DNA of 8,812 bases, taken from assembly GCA_021203705.1 (NCBI GenBank), contig JAJQAR010000213.1:1-8812 (forward strand), read 5' to 3'. Below the pieces are notes generated by a model that saw only the letters and a program-made list of their open reading frames with translations, ran no database searches and was not told the DNA's origin. Positions within the stretch are counted from its first letter, which is position 1. Each line of letters starts with the position of its first letter. The position numbers and the translations under genes are program-made. This stretch comes from Prevotella sp. (GTDB taxonomy: Bacteria > Bacteroidota > Bacteroidia > Bacteroidales > Bacteroidaceae). This document shows positions 1 through 6,215 of the stretch, piece by piece.

Positions 1-19
1 ACATTAAATAAAGTAAAAA

Positions 20-766
20 ATGGGATTATTGACAGGTAAGAACGCCCTTATAACCGGGGCGGCACGTGGTATTGGCAAAGCCATAGCATTGAAGTTTGCC
101 GAAGAAGGTGCGAACATCGCCTTCACCGATTTGGTAATCGACGAGAGTGGAAAAGCCACCGAGTCAGAGATAACCGCAAAAGGCGTAAAGGCAAAGGGAT
201 ATGCCAGTAACGCAGCCGACTTTGCACAGACAGAGGAAGTGGTAAAGCAGGTAAATGCAGATTTCGGTTCTATTGACATCCTCGTGAACAACGCAGGAAT
301 CACGAAAGACGGACTGATGATGCGCATGAGCGAAAGTCAGTGGGATGCCGTTATCGCTGTTAATTTGAAGTCAGCGTTCAATTTCATCCACGCCTGCACA
401 CCGATAATGATGCGCCAGAAACGAGGGAGCATTATCAATATGTCGTCAGTAGTGGGAGTACACGGTAATGCAGGGCAGTGTAACTATTCAGCATCCAAGG
501 CAGGACTGATAGCCCTTGCAAAGAGTATCGGTCAGGAGATAGGATCGAGAGGCATCCGCGCCAACGCCATTGCCCCAGGATTTATCGATACTGCCATGAC
601 ACAGGCGTTGCCAGAGAACGTACGCAAGGAGTGGACACAGAAGATACCGCTCCGCAGGGCAGGACAGGTTGAAGACATCGCCAATGTAGCGTTGTTCTTA
701 GCATCCGACCTCTCCTCATACGTTACGGGACAAGTAATCCAGGTAGATGGCGGAATGAATATGTAA
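20..766 (+). CDS. fabG: 3-oxoacyl-[acyl-carrier-protein] reductase FabG
   Basis: This gene encodes the NADPH-dependent reductase of type II fatty acid synthesis, which turns 3-oxoacyl-ACP into 3-hydroxyacyl-ACP in the cytosol. The 248-residue protein is a classical short-chain dehydrogenase of full family length. The dinucleotide-binding glycine motif TGAARGIG is at residues 12-19, with R16 placed as in NADPH-preferring FabG. NNAG is at 90-93 and the structural Asn is N115. The catalytic Ser-Tyr-Lys set is S143, Y156 and K160, with the same Ser-Tyr spacing as E. coli FabG. The PG motif is at 186-187 and the C-terminal VTGQVIQVDGG runs from about 235. A basic cluster at 132-135 and R177 fall where E. 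coli FabG binds ACP. The start is the first ATG and the protein begins right at the Rossmann strand. The upstream bases are A-rich, without a clear Shine-Dalgarno sequence. The gene ends in a tandem TAATAA stop. Its promoter lies outside the window. Other SDR reductases look similar, but the full FabG motif set makes this call strong. Confidence 0.95.
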   Translation: MGLLTGKNALITGAARGIGKAIALKFAEEGANIAFTDLVIDESGKATESEITAKGVKAKGYASNAADFAQTEEVVKQVNADFGSIDILVNNAGITKDGLMMRMSESQWDAVIAVNLKSAFNFIHACTPIMMRQKRGSIINMSSVVGVHGNAGQCNYSASKAGLIALAKSIGQEIGSRGIRANAIAPGFIDTAMTQALPENVRKEWTQKIPLRRAGQVEDIANVALFLASDLSSYVTGQVIQVDGGMNM

Positions 767-773
767 TAAGCCC

Positions 774-804
774 AAAGCCCCCTAACCTCCATTAGGGGGC
801 TTTT
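774..804 (+). terminator. Intrinsic terminator-like hairpin after fabG
   Basis: A perfect 12-bp inverted repeat, AAAGCCCCCTAA at 774-785 and TTAGGGGGCTTT at 792-803, encloses a 6-nt loop (cctcca). It has a five-pair G:C core and a TTTT run at 801-804. It starts 7 nt after the fabG stop. This is the usual shape of a rho-independent terminator, although the T run is short. It could also act as a 3' mRNA-stabilising stem between fabG and the next gene, whose start codon is only 24 nt downstream. Confidence 0.8.
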
Positions 805-827
805 GCAATGCGGAAATATACAATGCG

Positions 828-1499
828 ATGCAGGTATTATACGAGGACAACCATATAATTATAGTAAACAAGGATAGCGGAGAGATAGTTCAGGGCGACA
901 AGACAGGCGACCGAACACTTGCCGATGATGTTAAGGCTTATATAAAAGAGAAATACGCAAAACCAGGCAGTGTGTTTTTAGGTGTTACCCATCGACTTGA
1001 CCGTCCAGTGTCAGGACTTGTGATATTCGCAAGGACATCGAAAGCCTTGTCACGGATTAATGACATGCTCCGTAACGGTGAGATACACAAGACATACTGG
1101 GCGATTAGTAAGAACAGGCCGACAGAGGAAGAAGCCACCCTTACCCATTGGATAAAGCGCAACGAGAAACAGAACAAGAGTTATGCTTACGATAAGGAAG
1201 TGCCAGGAACAAAAAAAGCCATGTTGCATTATAAGATAATCGGTTGTACAGACAATTACACCCTTTTTGAGATAAACCTTCATACGGGACGACACCACCA
1301 GATACGTTGCCAATTGGCAAAAATCGGCTGTCCGATAAAAGGCGATTTGAAATACGGAGCAAAGAGAAGCAATCCTGACGGAAGTATTTCTCTGTTGGCA
1401 CGCAAGATAGAATTTGTACATCCAGTGTCAAAGCAACCGATATGCGTTGAGGCACCAGTACCCAATGACAATCTATGGCATAATATAAGTAACAATTGA
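828..1499 (+). CDS. RluA-family RNA pseudouridine synthase, short form without S4 domain
   Basis: This protein is predicted to isomerise specific uridines in rRNA or tRNA to pseudouridine. The 223 residues form the catalytic domain only. Residues 1-15 (start MQVLYEDNHIIIVNK) are the family's opening strands, so there is no room for an N-terminal S4 RNA-binding domain. The catalytic aspartate is D58 in HRLDRPVSG (55-63). The later motif LHTGRHHQIR is at 151-160, and GDLKYG at 172-177 completes the family signature. One small departure from the common HRLDRxTSG pattern is V61 in place of Thr. The start at 828 is chosen because homologues typically begin at this strand and because two earlier ATGs (808, 823) are in another frame that stops quickly. 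No Shine-Dalgarno sequence is obvious. The RNA target cannot be read from sequence; single-domain members include both tRNA and rRNA enzymes. The terminator-like hairpin just upstream leaves no clear promoter of its own. Confidence 0.92.
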   Translation: MQVLYEDNHIIIVNKDSGEIVQGDKTGDRTLADDVKAYIKEKYAKPGSVFLGVTHRLDRPVSGLVIFARTSKALSRINDMLRNGEIHKTYWAISKNRPTEEEATLTHWIKRNEKQNKSYAYDKEVPGTKKAMLHYKIIGCTDNYTLFEINLHTGRHHQIRCQLAKIGCPIKGDLKYGAKRSNPDGSISLLARKIEFVHPVSKQPICVEAPVPNDNLWHNISNN

Positions 1500-1524
1500 G
1501 GTAAAATAATTCCATTGTCAGAAA

Positions 1525-1554
1525 TTTGTAGATATACAATACACAATCTACGAA
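1525..1554 (+). repeat. Inverted repeat between rluA-family gene and tamB
   Basis: TTTGTAGAT (1525-1533) pairs with ATCTACGAA (1546-1554) over nine positions with one G-T pair, around a 12-nt AT-rich loop. No T run follows, so it is a poor intrinsic terminator. It sits just upstream of the -7 match for tamB and could be an operator or chance pairing in AT-rich DNA. Confidence 0.35.
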
Positions 1555-1563
1555 ATAATTAAT

Positions 1564-1571
1564 TACCTTTG
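1564..1571 (+). promoter_or_regulatory. Candidate Bacteroidetes -7 element (TAnnTTTG) for tamB
   Basis: TACCTTTG is an exact match to the TAnnTTTG -7 consensus recognised by the Bacteroidetes primary sigma factor. It would place the transcription start near 1576-1580 and give a leader of about 40-45 nt before the tamB ATG. No TTTG or TTG lies at the usual -33 distance; the nearest (1525-1528) is 35 nt upstream, so the promoter is half-supported. Confidence 0.5.
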
Positions 1572-1582
1572 CATAAATCAAA

Positions 1583-1603
1583 CTTGATATGTTCTATATC
1601 AAG
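1583..1603 (+). promoter_or_regulatory. Perfect leader hairpin upstream of tamB
   Basis: CTTGATAT (1583-1590) and ATATCAAG (1596-1603) form a perfect 8-bp stem around GTTCT; an inner G-T pair could shrink the loop to 3 nt. With the predicted start site near 1576-1580, the stem would lie at the 5' end of the tamB-tamL transcript. Its right arm covers most of the only AAGG in the leader (1601-1604), the nearest thing to a Shine-Dalgarno sequence. It could instead be a DNA operator. The pairing is observed; the role is inferred. Confidence 0.5.
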
Positions 1604-1620
1604 GTAAGAAAGCGTAAGCC

Positions 1621-4600
1621 ATGAGGAGATTACTTAAGTGGATATGTGGAATCATCCTGACAGTAGTTTTGCTGTTTGTTCTGCTTGCGGTATTGATATA
1701 CGTTCCGCCAGTGCAGAACTGGATAGTAAAGCATGTGGCAGCATACGCATCCGAGCAGACCGGCATGGACATATCCGTTGACCATGTGAAATTAGTGTTT
1801 CCCCTTGACTTAGGCGTAGAAGGCGTTAGGGTAATCCAGCAGAACGATTCATTGCCAGGAGTGAAAGACACGATAGCCGACATAAAGAGTATTGTTGTCA
1901 ATGTGCAGTTGTTGCCATTGTTGAAGAGTCAGGTGGAGATAGACGCATTGGACCTGAACGGTGTGAAGGTAAACACCGCCGATTTTATTCATGAAGCCAG
2001 GATAAAAGGCACGTTAGGACGGCTCTATGTAGCCAGTCATGGCATAGATTTGAGCAAAGAGACCGTGATGTTAGACGAAGCCCTGCTCAAGGATGCTATG
2101 GTAAATGTGGAACTGAGCGACACCGTTCCACCCGACACCACGACAAGTGAGAACTTATGGAAAATCGCCGTCAAGAAATTGGATATTGAGAATACGGGCG
2201 TTACCATACACATGCCGGGCGACACATTGCAAGTGGCAGCATATATGGAAAAGACAGCTGTTAGAGACGGATATTTCGACCTTGACAAAGGTTTATATAC
2301 CGTGCAGAAGTTAGACCTGACAGGCGGAACTGTCAACTATGACAACAATTTCGAAGCCACTGTAGATGGACTGGACTACAACCATATCGCACTCACAGAT
2401 TTGACACTTGGCGTGGATTCCGTGTCATATTGCGACCCTGCATTGGGTGTGGTATTGCGGGCATGCTCATTCAAGGAAAAGAGCGGCTTGGAAGTGGAAC
2501 GCCTGACAGGAAACATATCTATGGACTCGATAAAACTCAGTTTGCCAAATCTCGATTTCAGAACATCGAACTCATTCCTTACCGCCAACATAGATATGGA
2601 CTTGGATGCCTTTGATGAGGAAAATCCAGGAAAGCTGCAACTCACCGCCAACGGAGCATTCGGCAAGCAAGATATCATGTTGTTCCTTGGCGGCATGCCC
2701 ACATCATTCATCCGCAAGTATCCCAACCAGCAGTTGGAAGTCAAGACAGTGCTTACGGGAAACCTGAAATACCTCAACTTTGCAGGACTTAATATCAAGT
2801 TACCATCCGCATTCAACATCAACGCCAGCGGATATGCCGCAAACATAATGGATGAGAACAACCTGAGTGCGGAGGTCAAGCTCGATGCAAAGACCTACGA
2901 CATAGGATTTGTGACAGCCCTGTTTGACACAGGCGGCGTTGCCATACCGTATGGATTAGGACTTAACGGCAAAGTGAATGTCAACGGACAGCACTATATC
3001 GCCGACCTGACAGCCACTGCAGGAACAGGCAATGTGAAAGCGAAAGCCGATTTCAATGCCGCAACCATGGCATACGATGCTACCGTTTCCGCCAATAATT
3101 TGCAATTAGGCAAGATACTTGTAGGCAGCGGCATGGGCGACCTGACAGCAACGGCGAAAGTGAAAGGAAGAGGAATAGACCTGATGTCCACTAAGACAGC
3201 CATAGCCGCCGCAGCCAAAGTAGATGAGTTCAGTTATGGAGATTACAACCTCGACAGTATCGGTTTCTATGCCGCAATTGGAGAGGGTAAGATACGCGCA
3301 GGCGTGAATAGCAGAAATCCACTGTTTGACGGTTCTGTAAATGTTGACGGATATGTGAAAGACAAGGATTTAAAGACAACGATAACCGCCGACATGAGGG
3401 ATTTGGATCTATACGGACTGAAAATAATGGACGTTCCATTCAATATTTCCCTGTGCAGTCATATCGACCTTGATACCGATTTGAAGAATTTTGTAAAGGT
3501 AGATGGAGCGATAGGCGACCTATCCATTTCAGATTCCGCCCAAGTGTTCCGTCCTGATGAGCTTACATTTGATGCCTTTGCCAGCAATGACACCACCCAT
3601 TTCGCTATGGCGTGCGGCGACTTCAATATCCGTTTCAGTGGCAGTGGAGGATATGACAAGATTATAGAGAAAGGAAGTGCGTTTGCCGATGGGCTGCTTG
3701 CACAATTAAATGAGAAGAAGCTCGATATAACCACGTTGAGGACTGAATTGCCCGTTGCAGAGTTTGCCCTTGAGACAGGCGATGAAAATCCATTGGGGCG
3801 TTTCATATCCACTATGGGCTTCAGTTTTGATGCAGCCAGTATTGACTTGAAATCCTCACCATACGATGGTATCAACGGAGACGTACATCTGTACGAGTTG
3901 CAGTACGGCAGTTTTCAGTTGGACACTGTGCGTTTCAGTATTGTTTCCGACTCTGTACAGTGTACATATAATGCACAAGTGCGCAACAACAAGGACAACA
4001 AGCAATACGTGTTCAATGCCCTTTTAGATGGATATATATTTGAGAAAGGTTCTGGGATTAACATCAGGTTTTATGACTCGGAGGACAGTCTTGGTGTGAA
4101 GTTAGGATTAGAAGCATCAATGGAAGAAGATGGAATGAAGTTGCGCGTTTTGGACGACCCTATACTCGGTTACAAGCAGTTCACAGTCAACGAAGGCAAC
4201 TATGTTTACATGGGGAGTGACAAGAGGATATATGCCGACTTGATGGTGCGAGATGAAAATGAGATGGGTGTTTACATCTATTCAGACAACGATAACAGGA
4301 ACGCCCTGCAAGACCTGACCGTATCGTTAAATCAGTTTGACCTTGAGCAGATACTTTCGTCGATACCATATATGCCGAATATAACAGGAATTTTAGATGG
4401 TGATTTCCATGTAATACTCACCGAAGACGAGTTGTCGTTGGCATCATCGATATCTGTGGAAAAGATGACCTACGAGGGCAGTGAGTTAGGCGACCTTGGT
4501 ATGGAGTTCGTGTATATACCAGAGGCAGATGGCACCCACAGTGTGGATTTGATGTTGAGTTGTAACGGTGATGAGGTAGCCGATGTGTCAGGAACGTACA

Positions 4601-6213
4601 AGTCAACGGATAGTGGAGATGAGATAGCCGTAGAGATGGATATGAACCAATTCCCGTTGCGGATGGTAAACGGTTTCATGCCCGAAGGAATGGTTTATTT
4701 CTTTGGAACAGCCGATGGGCAACTTGACGTGAAAGGGTCGTTATCATCGCCTGTTGTAAACGGAGAACTCGCTTTGGATTCATGCATCATATACAGTCCG
4801 GAGTATGGCGTGAAATTACGGGTAGGCGATGCCCCGATACGCATTGTAGGCAGTAACCTGCTGTTAGAGAATTTCAAGATGTACGCAAGCAACGACAACG
4901 CCTTGGCATTGAACGGCAACGTTGACTTCTCAGATTTTGACAATATGACGATAAATCTGAATTTGTCGGCAAACAACTTCCAGTTAATTGACGCAAAAGA
5001 GAACCGCATGAGCGTGGCATACGGCAAGGCATTTATAGATGCTGCTGCAACGGTATCAGGAAATGTCGATAATCTGAAGATGAGTGGAAGGGTTGACGTG
5101 CTTGGTACTACGAATCTTTCATACATATTGAAAGACTCTCCGCTTACCACCGACAACCAGATGGACGAGTTGGTAAGGTTTGTCAATTTCAAGGACTCCA
5201 CTGAAACGTTGGTTACGCACCAGCCGATAGGAGGAATTACCATAGACCTGACATTGAACGTAGAGCAAGGCACGCGAATAATGTGCTATCTTAATGCCGA
5301 CAAGTCGAACTACATCGACCTGATGGGAGGTGGAAATTTGAGGATGGAATACGATGCTGCCAATGACATACGACTGACGGGCAAATATACCCTTGATGAT
5401 GGTGAGATGAAATACTCACTGCCGATTATCCCGTTGAAGACGTTCACCATACAAGACGGCAGTTATGTGGAGTTCACGGGAGATGTCATGAATCCGAGGT
5501 TGAACATCACCGCAACCGAAACCATGAAAGCCAACGTGTCGTCAGGCACGGGAGACGACAGGACGGTAGAGTTTGAGTGTGGTGTGATAATATCTAAAAC
5601 CCTGTCAGACATGGGATTGGAGTTTACACTTGATGCGCCGGAAGATATGAGTCTGCATAGTGAGCTTATGGAGATGGGAACAGAGCAGAGGGGTAAGCTC
5701 GCCGTAACGATGCTGACCACAGGAATGTATCTTGCCGATGGCAACACCGCAGGATTCTCGATGAACAGTGCCCTCAGTTCGTTCTTGGAAAGTGAGATTA
5801 ACAATATTACAGGCAACGCATTAAGGTCGCTTGACCTAAGTATTGGCTTGGACAACACCACAGATGGGAGTGGAAACAGTCATACCGACTATTCATTCAA
5901 GTTCTCAAAACGACTTTGGAACAACAGGTTGAAGATAGTAGTAGGCGGTAAGGTATCTACTGGAGCGGAGGTGGAAAATCAGAACGAGTCGTTCTTCGAC
6001 AATGTAACATTCGAGTACAGGTTAGGCAGCACTTCAGACAAATATTTAAAATTGTTCTACGACAACAATGCCTACGACTGGCTTGAAGGTACGACGAGAG
6101 AGTATGGAGTAGGTTTTATATGGCGTCGTAGTCTGCAGCATTTCAAGGACATATTCAAGTTCAAGACCACGAGTGATACGGTAATTCCGATGGACACGAC
6201 AGAAACGAAGTAG
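1621..6213 (+). CDS. tamB: TamB, inner-membrane translocation and assembly module protein
   Basis: TamB is the inner-membrane-anchored, periplasm-spanning part of the translocation and assembly module. In model bacteria it works with TamA in outer-membrane protein assembly and overlaps with AsmA-like proteins in phospholipid transport to the outer membrane. The 1530-residue protein has a basic start (MRRLLK), one membrane anchor at about 7-28, then a long run of alternating beta strands rich in Asp, Asn, Gly and Thr. These come in loose modules, such as the DLTATA stretches at about 462 and 507, as expected for an elongated hydrophobic beta-groove. The conserved C-terminal TamB/DUF490 region occupies roughly 1100-1510, with GDVMNP at 1287-1292 and a barrel-like ending with strands at about 1436-1445 and 1490-1505. 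A polar tail of about 15 residues follows. It is longer than E. coli TamB (about 1260) but not unusual for Bacteroidetes. The stop lies 2 nt before the next gene's ATG, so the pair is probably translationally coupled. No frameshift is seen. Confidence 0.92.
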   Translation: MRRLLKWICGIILTVVLLFVLLAVLIYVPPVQNWIVKHVAAYASEQTGMDISVDHVKLVFPLDLGVEGVRVIQQNDSLPGVKDTIADIKSIVVNVQLLPLLKSQVEIDALDLNGVKVNTADFIHEARIKGTLGRLYVASHGIDLSKETVMLDEALLKDAMVNVELSDTVPPDTTTSENLWKIAVKKLDIENTGVTIHMPGDTLQVAAYMEKTAVRDGYFDLDKGLYTVQKLDLTGGTVNYDNNFEATVDGLDYNHIALTDLTLGVDSVSYCDPALGVVLRACSFKEKSGLEVERLTGNISMDSIKLSLPNLDFRTSNSFLTANIDMDLDAFDEENPGKLQLTANGAFGKQDIMLFLGGMPTSFIRKYPNQQLEVKTVLTGNLKYLNFAGLNIKLPSAFNINASGYAANIMDENNLSAEVKLDAKTYDIGFVTALFDTGGVAIPYGLGLNGKVNVNGQHYIADLTATAGTGNVKAKADFNAATMAYDATVSANNLQLGKILVGSGMGDLTATAKVKGRGIDLMSTKTAIAAAAKVDEFSYGDYNLDSIGFYAAIGEGKIRAGVNSRNPLFDGSVNVDGYVKDKDLKTTITADMRDLDLYGLKIMDVPFNISLCSHIDLDTDLKNFVKVDGAIGDLSISDSAQVFRPDELTFDAFASNDTTHFAMACGDFNIRFSGSGGYDKIIEKGSAFADGLLAQLNEKKLDITTLRTELPVAEFALETGDENPLGRFISTMGFSFDAASIDLKSSPYDGINGDVHLYELQYGSFQLDTVRFSIVSDSVQCTYNAQVRNNKDNKQYVFNALLDGYIFEKGSGINIRFYDSEDSLGVKLGLEASMEEDGMKLRVLDDPILGYKQFTVNEGNYVYMGSDKRIYADLMVRDENEMGVYIYSDNDNRNALQDLTVSLNQFDLEQILSSIPYMPNITGILDGDFHVILTEDELSLASSISVEKMTYEGSELGDLGMEFVYIPEADGTHSVDLMLSCNGDEVADVSGTYKSTDSGDEIAVEMDMNQFPLRMVNGFMPEGMVYFFGTADGQLDVKGSLSSPVVNGELALDSCIIYSPEYGVKLRVGDAPIRIVGSNLLLENFKMYASNDNALALNGNVDFSDFDNMTINLNLSANNFQLIDAKENRMSVAYGKAFIDAAATVSGNVDNLKMSGRVDVLGTTNLSYILKDSPLTTDNQMDELVRFVNFKDSTETLVTHQPIGGITIDLTLNVEQGTRIMCYLNADKSNYIDLMGGGNLRMEYDAANDIRLTGKYTLDDGEMKYSLPIIPLKTFTIQDGSYVEFTGDVMNPRLNITATETMKANVSSGTGDDRTVEFECGVIISKTLSDMGLEFTLDAPEDMSLHSELMEMGTEQRGKLAVTMLTTGMYLADGNTAGFSMNSALSSFLESEINNITGNALRSLDLSIGLDNTTDGSGNSHTDYSFKFSKRLWNNRLKIVVGGKVSTGAEVENQNESFFDNVTFEYRLGSTSDKYLKLFYDNNAYDWLEGTTREYGVGFIWRRSLQHFKDIFKFKTTSDTVIPMDTTETK

Positions 6214-6215
6214 AG

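Noticed and set aside
4..327. 107-codon open frame on the minus strand opposite fabG
   Set aside because: It lies wholly antisense to a well-conserved fabG, has no recognisable motif, and is explained by codon bias in the sense gene.
808..858. Two upstream ATGs (808, 823) as alternative starts or an upstream peptide for the pseudouridine synthase gene
   Set aside because: They are out of frame with 828, and their shared frame ends at a TAA at 856-858. Homology of the first residues favours 828.
1525..1554. Intrinsic terminator for the pseudouridine synthase gene
   Set aside because: The stem is weak, the loop is 12 nt and no T tract follows, so it was listed as an inverted repeat only.
1141..1581. 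146-codon minus-strand open frame crossing the end of the pseudouridine synthase gene and the gap before tamB
   Set aside because: Most of it is antisense to a conserved gene. The product is rich in Cys, Tyr and Leu without domain features, and several other minus frames are open in the same region.
2376..2879. 167-codon minus-strand open frame inside tamB
   Set aside because: It is a shadow of the long tamB frame. Composition is Ser/Leu-rich with no motif, no promoter and no ribosome-binding site.
3000..3420. Possible internal gene duplication in tamB from repeated DLTATA and similar stretches
   Set aside because: The repeats are short and approximate at the DNA level. Loose beta-strand modules are normal for TamB and AsmA-like proteins.
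4695..5273. 192-codon minus-strand open frame inside tamB, the longest antisense frame
   Set aside because: Length alone is not enough inside a 4.6-kb gene with biased codons. The sense protein here is typical TamB sequence, and the antisense product shows no domain or signal.
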